Shown piece by piece: positions 56,031-64,000 of a DNA stretch of 64,000 bases. Under the pieces are notes generated by a model. The model ran no database searches. It saw nothing but the letters and a program-made list of their open reading frames with translations, and had not been told where the DNA came from. How positions within the stretch are numbered: position 1 is the first letter of the stretch; each line of letters opens with the position of its first letter. The position numbers and the translations under genes were made by a program. The stretch is from Psychrosphaera sp. F3M07 (lineage in GTDB: Bacteria > Pseudomonadota > Gammaproteobacteria > Enterobacterales > Alteromonadaceae): the NCBI RefSeq assembly GCF_018860345.1, contig NZ_JAHKPJ010000028.1, positions 1 to 64,000 of the forward strand, written 5' to 3'.

Positions 56031-58622
56031 TTGAGATTTAAAGATAGCATTTTTGGTGTAGTTGCTTTGCTATTAGCATTTGTATTATTAGTTTTAGTCT
56101 TGTTTTTTAATTATGTAAAAGACCAAAAACTGATTAAACTTGAGTTCCAAAACCAGCGAGAATCCGCCTTAGCCTTATCCGAGGACTCTTTCAGAGAACT
56201 GCAAAATATTGTTGAACAAGATTTAACGTTACTCGTCGCAACTTATGAACAAAACCTTGATACTCCCACCTTCCTCACGTCTTTATTTCAAAATTTATTA
56301 AGCGCAAGAGAAAATTTATATTTGCAAGCTAGAGTGATTGATTTATCCGGCATGGAAATAATTAGAGTGGATAATGGTCATTTAAACACGAAAGTCGCTA
56401 GCCCATCCGAGTTACAAAACAAATCGTCTCGTGATTATTTTAACGACACGTTAACCATGACCGACAATCAGGTGTATTGGTCTTTAATTGACTTAAATAT
56501 GGAACGTGGCGTTATTCAACAACCATATATAGCAACAACCAGAGCAGCAAAAGTATTTAGGAATACACAAGGAGAAATCAAAGGTATTGTTATTTTAAAT
56601 CTCGACCTCAATAATTTATACAAAAAAATAAATACCTTTGTCGAATCGAGAGAGTTAGAGTTTTTCCACACAGACAAACAAGGGCATTTTTCATTTCATC
56701 CAATTGAAGCGCTTAGATGGGGTGGGATATTCCCGGAACGCAAACATTTAACGATTACAGAAACCATCACTAAAGATATAGCGCCTATCCTAAAGGGAAT
56801 TCAAACCGTTGAATGCAACGAAGGTTCCATACTGTCTGTCCAATACAGTCCTAACAATGGACTCCATTCTGGTTATATTGCAATTTCAACACCGGCTGAA
56901 CGTGTCGTCTCGGCGATGTTAAGCTTGAAACTTACATACGTACTGTACTTTTTATCACTAATTGTTATTTTTTCAATTCTAGCCTTTATCACCCTACGTT
57001 ATCGTAATATTAAATCTGCACATCAGGCACAAATTGTAAATTCATTAGCTGAAGCCAAAGGCAGTGCGGAGTTTAAAAGTCGTTTTCTGGCCAATATGAG
57101 CCATGAGATCAGAACCCCCTTAAATGCGATCGTTGGTATGTTATTTTTAATAAAAAATGATGACCCAACACCATCGCAACTTAAGTTAATACATACACTT
57201 GAGTCTAGTTGTAGCCACTTATTGTCGATTGTAAATGACATTTTAGATTTTTCTAAAATCGACTCCAATATGCTCAAACTCGAAAAAGAAGATTTTCATC
57301 TCCATGAAGTTTTAGACAATATAGCTGGAATAAGTCGACAATTATCCAGAGATAAAGATATCGAAGTATTAACTTCGTTTTCCAATGACATAATCTGTGA
57401 ATTATCTGGCGATGCATTTAGATTAACGCAAATTTTAATCAATCTAATGAGCAACGCCATTAAGTTTACTCATAAAGGCCACGTTACTTTAGACGTAAGT
57501 ACCGAGGTCAAAGACAATATTATTTTAGCCCGATTTATTATTTCCGATTCCGGTTGTGGGATGACAGAAGAAACCATTGAGTTAATACGTAATCCATTCC
57601 AACAGGCGGATACATCGACAACAAGACGTTTTGGTGGCACGGGTCTAGGTATTTCAATTGTTGATCAATTAACTAAGTTAATGGGTGGTAACATCTCAAT
57701 AACGAGCGTAGTTAATGAAGGGTCAACTTTTGCTATCGAAATCCCCTTTGAACGCAGTCAAACTCATCTCAGTTATCGTCCCTATGATCAAGTTGATTTC
57801 AGCCAACTCAATGCCATTATTGTTGACGATGATCCCGTCGCTAGAGATTACCTTGCCAACATAGTAAAAGGTTTTGGCTGTAATGTAACCACCTTCGAAA
57901 CCGGTGAAGATAGCTTAGTCTTTTATAAACAATCTTTAGCGTCCAACTTTGCAATCCATCTGATATTTATGGATTGGCGATTGCCAGGAGAAGATGGTTT
58001 AACCATTGCGAAAGAAATGTCAGCGCTTTGCTCTGAAAAAAAACCTGTCATTATTATGGAAACGGCATACGGGCGTGAAATTATGCGCGAAGAAGGTTTT
58101 TCAGGCAGCATTAATAAACTGTTAATTAAACCTATCACGCCGTCAGATGTATTTGATGCTGTTAATGAGCAACTTTCAATAGCCAACAATCAACACCTTC
58201 CTAAAACTCAGAGCACTATAAAACTAGATGAGTTAATTTTAGATGGGATTCATGTATTGATTGTGGATGATAATCGTATTAATCAAACCGTTTGTGGCAA
58301 AATTCTGTCAAAACTGGGCGCCACCTTCGAAGTAGCCGATAACGGAGCCATTGCTATTCAAGTATTAGAATCCCAACATAACGCATTTAACGTGGTGTTA
58401 ATGGATATGCAAATGCCCGTACTTGACGGGGTAGAAGCAACTAAGATATTACGCACCAAAGCAATGTTTAAAGACCTACCGATTATTGCGTTAACGGCAA
58501 ATGTAAGTAAAGAAGACATCGACATTTGTAACGCGGCGGGGATGAACGATTACGCTTCTAAACCTATTGAAGCAGATAAGTTAGCTAAGCTAATTTTGCA
58601 ACATACTATTCAACAACCGTGA
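56031..58622 (+). CDS. Hybrid histidine kinase with Cache-like sensor
   Basis: An 863-residue hybrid kinase. It has a membrane helix (8-28), a periplasmic dCache-type sensor domain (about 31-295), a second helix (302-323), then HisKA ([13 protein letters not shown]358), the ATPase domain (NLMSNAIKF, GTGLGISIVD) and two receiver domains (VDDDPVARDYL with D in FMDWRLPG; VDDNRINQT with D in LMDMQMPV). The start is a TTG; it is the only start that keeps the first helix. There is no HPt domain. It is divergent from the TonB receptor with a 241-base shared gap. Confidence 0.9.
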   Translation: MRFKDSIFGVVALLLAFVLLVLVLFFNYVKDQKLIKLEFQNQRESALALSEDSFRELQNIVEQDLTLLVATYEQNLDTPTFLTSLFQNLLSARENLYLQARVIDLSGMEIIRVDNGHLNTKVASPSELQNKSSRDYFNDTLTMTDNQVYWSLIDLNMERGVIQQPYIATTRAAKVFRNTQGEIKGIVILNLDLNNLYKKINTFVESRELEFFHTDKQGHFSFHPIEALRWGGIFPERKHLTITETITKDIAPILKGIQTVECNEGSILSVQYSPNNGLHSGYIAISTPAERVVSAMLSLKLTYVLYFLSLIVIFSILAFITLRYRNIKSAHQAQIVNSLAEAKGSAEFKSRFLANMSHEIRTPLNAIVGMLFLIKNDDPTPSQLKLIHTLESSCSHLLSIVNDILDFSKIDSNMLKLEKEDFHLHEVLDNIAGISRQLSRDKDIEVLTSFSNDIICELSGDAFRLTQILINLMSNAIKFTHKGHVTLDVSTEVKDNIILARFIISDSGCGMTEETIELIRNPFQQADTSTTRRFGGTGLGISIVDQLTKLMGGNISITSVVNEGSTFAIEIPFERSQTHLSYRPYDQVDFSQLNAIIVDDDPVARDYLANIVKGFGCNVTTFETGEDSLVFYKQSLASNFAIHLIFMDWRLPGEDGLTIAKEMSALCSEKKPVIIMETAYGREIMREEGFSGSINKLLIKPITPSDVFDAVNEQLSIANNQHLPKTQSTIKLDELILDGIHVLIVDDNRINQTVCGKILSKLGATFEVADNGAIAIQVLESQHNAFNVVLMDMQMPVLDGVEATKILRTKAMFKDLPIIALTANVSKEDIDICNAAGMNDYASKPIEADKLAKLILQHTIQQP

Positions 58623-58942
58623 CGAGCGCATTTTACAATATGTATTTTAACCCAATAAGTTCTATAAAATCAGGCTGCCACCGCAACGAAACAAATAGTA
58701 AATTAAGCTGTTATTAACTTTATTAGCGCGTTAAAACTCCCTAGGAATTCATCTCTCATATGGCAGAAGCTAGTATTAAAATCAACATTGGTTTTAATAC
58801 ATTAACAAATCTATTCTAGGTAAGCTTTCCTAAATAAATCAATAAGTAAACAACAAATAACTTCCTTAAAAAAATTATTATCATTAGAATGTGATCTGGT
58901 TTTATATCATCAAACTAGTAAAATTTATTTAAGGATAGAAAC
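58623..58942. other. Intergenic region before the unknown membrane protein gene
   Basis: This 320-base gap holds no gene. It contains a nine-base-pair inverted repeat GTATTAAAA / TTTTAATAC (58773-58800) and a Fur-box-like stretch at 58870-58888, upstream of AAGGATAG, the ribosome-binding region of the following gene. Confidence 0.6.
58870..58888. promoter_or_regulatory. Fur-box-like sequence
   Basis: The reverse complement, TCTAATGATAATAATTTTT, matches about 14 of 19 positions of the Fur consensus GATAATGATAATCATTATC. It lies 54 bases upstream of the 58943 start. In AT-rich DNA such matches can be chance. Confidence 0.3.
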
Positions 58943-60844
58943 ATGGCATACGATTTCGGAGCCCAATCATTAGGAATAAAAAATCCATTTAAAGCCGAAG
59001 GAAAAATAAAAACCATTGCTGGATTAATTATCACCATTATTGGGGTTTATATTTTACTTCAGGTACCTGAAAACTTAAAAGTGGATAAAGTATTAGGTTG
59101 GGTATATGCAGGATTAGGGTTTATCTTAATTATTTCAGGTCTAAAACGATGTAGTGCCGGCCTTTATCAGTTATTCAAATATTTTGTCGGACGTTCTGTT
59201 CCAATTTCTCTATCATATAACTTTAGTAAAACCGAGAGCGATAATGCTAAAGCGGAAAAAGATGCAGTTCTGTACAACCACCAAGAACTAAATTCAATGC
59301 TACTCGGTAGAAAAAACTCAACCTTTATTGAGCCGACTGGTTGGTTGTCACGTTTTATACATACCATCCTTCCTAAGTTAACATTTTTGCCTTACCCATT
59401 AAGAAATACAGCTGAGGAATTGGCTTCGGTTGTAATTAACACAATTACAGCTATTGCTGCATACGCTATTGCAAGTTTTGTAGTCTTATCAGGCTTAGCA
59501 GGTGAAAAAGCGCAAATTTTCATGTTGCCAATTTTTTCAGCCTTATTACTGGTATATTTAATTACCACTTGGAAATCATCAGCCCATTCACTAGAAAGTG
59601 CTAACAACTATAAATTGAATCAAATCGCTGGGAAGTCTGTTATTGGATTAATAGCTCTATCATTTGTAATTCCTATGTTAGCTGGCTTCTATCTAGATGA
59701 ATTAATTCCTGTAAGTATGGAAGTGCTCGCAGAGTTAAAATTAGAGCAATATATGTTTAGTGCTTGGGGCAACCTAGGAATATTTTTTGTATCTCTTTTT
59801 GTGTTATTAGGATTAATAGTTCCATTATTATTAAGTCGTATGAACGATGCTAATCCTCAAACATCAGTTTCAGAATATAGAGATAATTTACAAGAAAATG
59901 TTCATCCAAAAGAAATATTTATAAACGTTGAAAATATTATTCTGGCAAACCGAAGAGTTAAAGAAGTCCCTAATCGAATATACAAAGAATTCAATCCAGA
60001 GCTCGTGCCTGAAAGTGACAAGAAAGGGACTTTTAATGGCGAATTATTGATAGAAACGCAGCCTGAACTGACTAGCACCGAAGTGAAAAACAAGACAAAT
60101 AAAATACTTCTCACCTTATTTTCTCAAGTCGGCTTGGTCGCAACTGTAGTATTACTTTGTGCCTTTATATTTCAAGCTATTGAGCTGTACATTTACTTAC
60201 AGCCAGTCATACTGGCAAATAAAACCGCATCTAATCAACTTATGAATTCAGTATTTTTAATTCCCATTGTTGGTTTTGTTAGTAAGTTGCTCTTCATCTA
60301 CTTTGCTTGGCGTGGCACCAAAGCAATCTCTCGCATTCTAGAATCTTGTTCTCACACTTTTTGGGGAGAAATACACTTTAGCTCTTTATTGATGAACCTA
60401 AAAGTAGAAGGTACATACACAGAAAGTAAGATGGCAACAGGTATGGGTATTAACGACTCAACAAGGAGCGAAAATTTTGTTGTTCGTTCTTCCATAACTC
60501 CTTGGTTAATTACGTCTCGAATCGACAGCTGTGTATTTGCGACATCTGGCTCTAATAATTTAGAAACTCCTCGCTATATAATGAGTATGAACAAAAATGA
60601 TTTAGAAATGGAACAAATCGTTGAAGAGATGAAAACATTCTTGGTCAGTAGAGAAGTCATTGCCGCGCTTAGGAACACTCAAGATTTAGATAACACAATG
60701 CAGATCTTAGAAGTGAATAATAAATCTAGAGAATTCCTAAGTAAAAATCAGGAATCTTTAACGGAGCAAGCTGGCTATTTAAGAAATGAAGATAATACTG
60801 ATAACGAGGAAAATGTAACAGACAATACGAGCAAGCAGGTATAA
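58943..60844 (+). CDS. Unrecognised multi-pass membrane protein
   Basis: A 633-residue protein with no signal peptide but about eight membrane helices (near 23-40, 50-67, 162-184, 192-210, 231-250, 274-298, 388-412 and 430-450). A soluble loop lies at about 300-385 and the C-terminal 180 residues are soluble, containing SSLLMNLKVEGTYTES and ending in an acidic tail. I recognise no family. AAGGATAG upstream of the ATG is a good ribosome-binding site. A Fur-box-like site lies just upstream. It is monocistronic by position. Confidence 0.7.
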   Translation: MAYDFGAQSLGIKNPFKAEGKIKTIAGLIITIIGVYILLQVPENLKVDKVLGWVYAGLGFILIISGLKRCSAGLYQLFKYFVGRSVPISLSYNFSKTESDNAKAEKDAVLYNHQELNSMLLGRKNSTFIEPTGWLSRFIHTILPKLTFLPYPLRNTAEELASVVINTITAIAAYAIASFVVLSGLAGEKAQIFMLPIFSALLLVYLITTWKSSAHSLESANNYKLNQIAGKSVIGLIALSFVIPMLAGFYLDELIPVSMEVLAELKLEQYMFSAWGNLGIFFVSLFVLLGLIVPLLLSRMNDANPQTSVSEYRDNLQENVHPKEIFINVENIILANRRVKEVPNRIYKEFNPELVPESDKKGTFNGELLIETQPELTSTEVKNKTNKILLTLFSQVGLVATVVLLCAFIFQAIELYIYLQPVILANKTASNQLMNSVFLIPIVGFVSKLLFIYFAWRGTKAISRILESCSHTFWGEIHFSSLLMNLKVEGTYTESKMATGMGINDSTRSENFVVRSSITPWLITSRIDSCVFATSGSNNLETPRYIMSMNKNDLEMEQIVEEMKTFLVSREVIAALRNTQDLDNTMQILEVNNKSREFLSKNQESLTEQAGYLRNEDNTDNEENVTDNTSKQV

Positions 60845-60874
60845 GCTGATTGCCTTAGCTAGGTTAATTACAAT

Positions 60875-60907
60875 GCCCCGTTAACTTCAATTAACGGGGC
60901 TTGTTTA
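60875..60907. terminator. Hairpin between convergent genes
   Basis: GCCCCGTTAA / TTAACGGGGC (60875-60900), a perfect ten-base-pair stem with a six-base loop followed by TTGTTT. It is a likely terminator for the unknown membrane protein gene; the T-run is short. Confidence 0.75.
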
Positions 60908-60908
60908 A

Positions 60909-61778
60909 CTAGATGATGCTAACTTTATCGCCAACATAAATCATATGCCCAACCATATTTTTACTGCTTGTTGCTAACACTGCATTTTGCCCAAAAAAAG
61001 CACCTTTCTTATCAACATGTTCCATATTAAATAAAGTTTTTAGTGGTTGCTGTGCAGTTGGTACAAGGCCTGTTAATTGATCTATCCCTGGTACATTGCA
61101 GCGCTCACATGGATTACAAAAATCAATGGTACAAGTTTGATTATCATCATGCCTTGTAATTTTTAAACTCTCACTTTGATGTTCTATAAATGCAGGAACG
61201 TTATCTAAAATAATATTTCCTCGAAAACGATTCATTGGGATCGCTGGAAGTTGCTGCGATAGCAATTGACTATTTAGCACATCGAGTGACGCTGTATTTG
61301 TGAGTAAAAACGGATAACCATCTGCAAAGTGTGTGGTGTTTTTATTACCTTGACTGTGTTTTACACTAACTTGACGCTCAAAACTGGGATTCATTCTTAC
61401 CAAACTGAGTGTTTGTCCACGCCATAAACCAAGTACATTAACTAACCAGTCTGATGCCTTTTTTCCTTCATCTAAAACCTGACATTCGCTTTTCCAAACC
61501 GTTGCGGTTTTCTGTTCAGTTAAGTCAGAATTTAATGCAATTTCTAAAGGTGTATGATCTGGGTGGGTTAATACTAAATGAGTCTCGGTTATCGCCGTAT
61601 GTATTGTCGCCATTTTTGCACAACTACGTTGTGTTAAAAACAATCCATCTTCATTAACAACCATCCAATGTCGATCCCACTGAAGCCCTTTCTCTGTTAG
61701 TAAGCTTTGTGTCAAATTGATCCCTTGTAACGATTTTACCGGGTAAATCACCAACTCTGAAATAACACCAGATACCAT
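60909..61778 (-). CDS. MOSC domain protein (YcbX-like)
   Basis: A 289-residue MOSC protein. The N-terminal beta-barrel domain (ISELVIYPVKSLQGI, QWDRHWMVVNEDG, QRSCAKMATI) is followed by the MOSC domain (MNRFRGNIILD, FCNPCERCNVPGID with the molybdenum-ligand cysteine, GQNAVLA). YcbX-type proteins reduce N-hydroxylated compounds. E. coli YcbX has a C-terminal 2Fe-2S ferredoxin domain of about 80 residues, which is absent here, so an electron donor must come from elsewhere. The ATG at 61778 has GGAAG eight bases upstream and is preferred to a GTG at 61793. Confidence 0.88.
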   Translation of the reverse strand: MVSGVISELVIYPVKSLQGINLTQSLLTEKGLQWDRHWMVVNEDGLFLTQRSCAKMATIHTAITETHLVLTHPDHTPLEIALNSDLTEQKTATVWKSECQVLDEGKKASDWLVNVLGLWRGQTLSLVRMNPSFERQVSVKHSQGNKNTTHFADGYPFLLTNTASLDVLNSQLLSQQLPAIPMNRFRGNIILDNVPAFIEHQSESLKITRHDDNQTCTIDFCNPCERCNVPGIDQLTGLVPTAQQPLKTLFNMEHVDKKGAFFGQNAVLATSSKNMVGHMIYVGDKVSII

Positions 61779-61856
61779 AGTATAAACTTCCACTTTTTAT
61801 TGATATTGAAGAAAATGTAATGCCGAAAAGCGAGTGTACTTATTTATTCTAATGAC

Positions 61857-62738
61857 TTAATTAAATAACCAAAAATATGATCCACCAAATAAGTTATGGG
61901 TGGTGACTTTCACCAATGGTGAAGACGAATATTTGGCCGCGCTTATATCACTGTGCGCAAAAAATAAACTTACAATTTGATTGTCCTTTTGCCAACGTAA
62001 ACCAGTATTAAATCTAAAACCAGCGTAACCACCTAAAGCCGTATATTGTTCACGAGTTGCCGTCGCAAAAATTGGATCTACTCCATAAAACGTTTGTGCA
62101 TATTTGTCTGAAACAAACTCAAATTTAAACGAACCAGATATACTGACATGCCCTAAAAAATAATCTTTATCTAAGCGTTTTCTAAATACTATGCTTGGAC
62201 TAGAACTGAAGTTTAACGATTCATTTTTGAACGTCCTAGCTTCTCTGAAGTTAATATCAATAAATAATGCATTATTTTTGGTATCACCTCCTTTCAGAAA
62301 ATATTTAAAACTGGGGCCGTATTCTATTACGCCATCAATATCATCCATTCCCTTTCTGGCTTTATTTTTATCACTGTTTACTGGAATTGCACCTGAAAGG
62401 CTTAATGATACATACAGATTCTCACTGTTAAATAATTTGCCATTAATTCCGCTTTGGCTAATTTTCATTTTTGGGCCGTTATAATAAATATATGGTACTG
62501 GCAGTAATAACTCTCTGCTTTCATCGGAGCCAATATACTCTGGTACACCATTTACTGAAGCTATCCCCACCCCAAAAATCCACTTACCCTTTTCGGAGGT
62601 TAAATTTGCTAGGTTTTTGTCGCAATCTATTACTTCTAGTATTTCACAACTGCCTGCTCCAACTTCAGCTATCGCATATGAAGAGACATTAATGACTAAA
62701 AGAATAATGATAGAACGAAAGATAAATTGAATATTCAA
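61857..62738 (-). CDS. MipA/OmpV family outer-membrane protein
   Basis: A 293-residue outer-membrane beta-barrel of the MipA/OmpV family. Signal peptide 1-24; the pattern GVGIASVNGVPEYIGSDESRELLLPVPYIYYNGPKMKIS after the mature N-terminus is the family signature, and the protein ends in YFWLFN. Family members are tied to peptidoglycan synthesis scaffolding (MipA) or osmotic response (OmpV). Two cysteines (about 31 and 39) near the mature N-terminus could pair. Confidence 0.85.
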   Translation of the reverse strand: MNIQFIFRSIIILLVINVSSYAIAEVGAGSCEILEVIDCDKNLANLTSEKGKWIFGVGIASVNGVPEYIGSDESRELLLPVPYIYYNGPKMKISQSGINGKLFNSENLYVSLSLSGAIPVNSDKNKARKGMDDIDGVIEYGPSFKYFLKGGDTKNNALFIDINFREARTFKNESLNFSSSPSIVFRKRLDKDYFLGHVSISGSFKFEFVSDKYAQTFYGVDPIFATATREQYTALGGYAGFRFNTGLRWQKDNQIVSLFFAHSDISAAKYSSSPLVKVTTHNLFGGSYFWLFN

Positions 62739-62876
62739 ACGGCAGCCAATCAGATTAATTAAGTTATATCGTTTGTTTTATCGAAATTTAACGAAAAAAC
62801 GTACAGTTATTTGTTGATTTTAAATATGAAAATTAAACGTTAATATAATGACATATATATTACTTAGGTAGAAAAA

Positions 62877-63635
62877 TTGATTAAATCAACGTTTAAAGTT
62901 TTCTCGTATATGATTATTTTATTAATCATAGGTTTTTTACTCAAACCTATGCCCAGCTTTGAACACTCATCACCGAGGGAGTTACCTTGGGCATTACCAG
63001 ATATTAACCAAGCATATACAAATTATCAGTATTTAGATAATGGTCAAATATTGATAGAAATAACGCATGTCCCACTTATCAATATAACACCTAAAATGCT
63101 AGCCTGGTTTTATCAAAACTTACCTATTTCAACAGTACAAATTGATCAAACAACCTTGCCTTGGTACCACATCTTTCACCCTACAGAACATGGTGTTATA
63201 AATGTTGTAGAACCCGCTACTAGTAACCTACCTGGCATGGGTGTTGGTGCTCTAATTCAAAGAAAAGAGTGGTTTGGTGATTTCAACAGCCAAGGAGCTG
63301 GGCGCATAATTAACTTTTCAGAACAAGGCATGACTATTAAACCTGAGTTAGCTGGATTGCACTTTGGTCAGATTGAACACTCGTTTATTCAAACGAATAA
63401 AGGCAGCCAATACACAGTAAAAATTCTAATTGGTTCAGATCTGCCCGTTTTAGGCCCTATTATTAACTTAGTCATTCGTTATAAAATGTTCCCTGAGCCT
63501 ATGATCAAACAATGGCTTAGGCATCAAGTTGAAGAAGTAGGTAGTCTGAACTCATTTTTACCTCAACTGTACGGTGCTAAGCATAACGAACACCATTACC
63601 GACTCCAGTTATCAACACAAGCTGAACTCAATTAA
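62877..63635 (+). CDS. DAPG hydrolase-like protein
   Basis: A 252-residue protein with an N-terminal membrane helix (about 8-25), then a domain with LAWFYQNLP, a WYHIFHPTEH motif (about 100-109) and EHSFIQTNKGSQYTVKI. The motif and layout recall the DAPG hydrolase (PhlG) family, which cleaves a carbon-carbon bond in acetylated phloroglucinols using zinc. I am only moderately sure; the membrane anchor is unusual for PhlG. The start is a TTG with AGGT upstream. Its end overlaps the ABC transporter end by four bases. Confidence 0.55.
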   Translation: MIKSTFKVFSYMIILLIIGFLLKPMPSFEHSSPRELPWALPDINQAYTNYQYLDNGQILIEITHVPLINITPKMLAWFYQNLPISTVQIDQTTLPWYHIFHPTEHGVINVVEPATSNLPGMGVGALIQRKEWFGDFNSQGAGRIINFSEQGMTIKPELAGLHFGQIEHSFIQTNKGSQYTVKILIGSDLPVLGPIINLVIRYKMFPEPMIKQWLRHQVEEVGSLNSFLPQLYGAKHNEHHYRLQLSTQAELN

Positions 63636-64000
63636 TCTTGTTGCATAGCCCACATTTTTGCGTAGCGGCCATTCGCTAACAATAACTGTTGATGGTTACC
63701 GGTTTCAACAATTTCGCCTTGGTGCATGACAATGATCTTATCTGCATCCACTATGGTGGATAATCTATGAGCAATCACCAATGAAGTATGGCCTTTGGCT
63801 ATTTCTTGTAATGCAGCCAAAATAGCTTGCTCAGATCCAGAATCTAAGGAAGACGTCGCTTCATCAAAAATTAGTATTGGTGGACGTTTTAAAATAGTTC
63901 TAGCTATAGCAACACGTTGTTTCTCACCACCTGATAATTTTAATCCACGTTCTCCAACTACCGTTTGTTCTTTTTTAGGCAGGTCTTGAACAAAATCATA
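63632..64000 (-). CDS. ABC exporter ATP-binding region (partial, Atm1-like)
   Basis: The C-terminal 122 residues of an ABC protein whose start is beyond the window. Seen are the signature LSGGEKQRVAIARTIL, Walker B ILIFDEATSSLD and the switch histidine in VIAHRLSTI, in a chain preceded by VVGERGLK. The spacing is that of a fused permease/ATPase exporter, and VGERGLKLSGGEKQRVAIAR is like the Atm1/HMT group. Only the nucleotide-binding end is visible, so the substrate cannot be stated. Confidence 0.85.
   Translation of the reverse strand, partial: YDFVQDLPKKEQTVVGERGLKLSGGEKQRVAIARTILKRPPILIFDEATSSLDSGSEQAILAALQEIAKGHTSLVIAHRLSTIVDADKIIVMHQGEIVETGNHQQLLLANGRYAKMWAMQQD

Overview
The window looks like chromosome from a marine gammaproteobacterium of the Alteromonadales (Alteromonadaceae/Colwelliaceae-like). 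The DNA is AT-rich, the complete S10-spc-alpha ribosomal cluster is in enterobacterial order, and several gammaproteobacterial gene orders are kept: polA / small RNA / engB / yihI, aroQ-accB-accC, and cutA-dsbD / fxsA / groESL. TonB receptors, hybrid histidine kinases and a propeller-GGDEF protein are typical of this order. Genus cannot be settled by eye. No tRNA, rRNA, insertion sequence, prophage or CRISPR array was seen.

Layout. (1) 0.2-14.2 kb, minus strand: rpsJ to rplQ, 28 genes with secY and rpoA. There are recognisable control sites: an S10 promoter and a hairpin-plus-U-tract attenuator in the leader, a terminator after rpsQ, a promoter before rplN, an S4-type leader fold before rpsM, and a final terminator. 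(2) 14.3-26.0 kb: a secreted GH14 beta-amylase, an acyl-CoA dehydrogenase with a CAAACGTTTG palindrome upstream, yaiI, a YiiD-type acetyltransferase/hotdog fusion, a spermidine-synthase-like protein, ubiK, a TraF-like envelope protein, rep helicase and a PKD-bearing amidase with a GlyGly-CTERM-like tail. (3) 26.5-36.5 kb: cytochrome c5, polA, a Spot 42/ErsA-position small RNA candidate, engB, cytochrome c4, a CsrB/CsrC-type RNA candidate with nine GGA motifs, yihI, a DUF2489 gene, a YihG-type acyltransferase and small conserved genes. (4) 36.6-46.3 kb: accC-accB-aroQ, dsbD-cutA, fxsA, an unknown outer-membrane protein, groES-groEL with a heat-shock-type promoter. (5) 46.5-58.6 kb: a signalling stretch holding a 14-repeat propeller diguanylate cyclase, a hybrid kinase with a periplasmic-binding-like sensor, a TonB receptor and a divergent hybrid kinase with a Cache-like sensor. 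(6) 58.9-64 kb: an unrecognised multi-pass membrane protein, a MOSC protein, a MipA/OmpV protein, a DAPG-hydrolase-like protein and the 3' end of an Atm1-like ABC exporter running off the window.

How the parts fit. The first 14 kb builds ribosomes, the Sec channel and RNA polymerase alpha. The middle holds replication and repair (polA, rep), lipid entry (accBC, YiiD, YihG), c-type cytochromes and thiol/chaperone quality control. The most striking non-coding content is two small RNA candidates on either side of engB, placed as spf and csrC are in E. coli. The accessory end looks like sensing of an outside nutrient or signal through the cell envelope. The proteins I could not name are the 621-residue outer-membrane protein beside groES and the 633-residue membrane protein at 58.9 kb.
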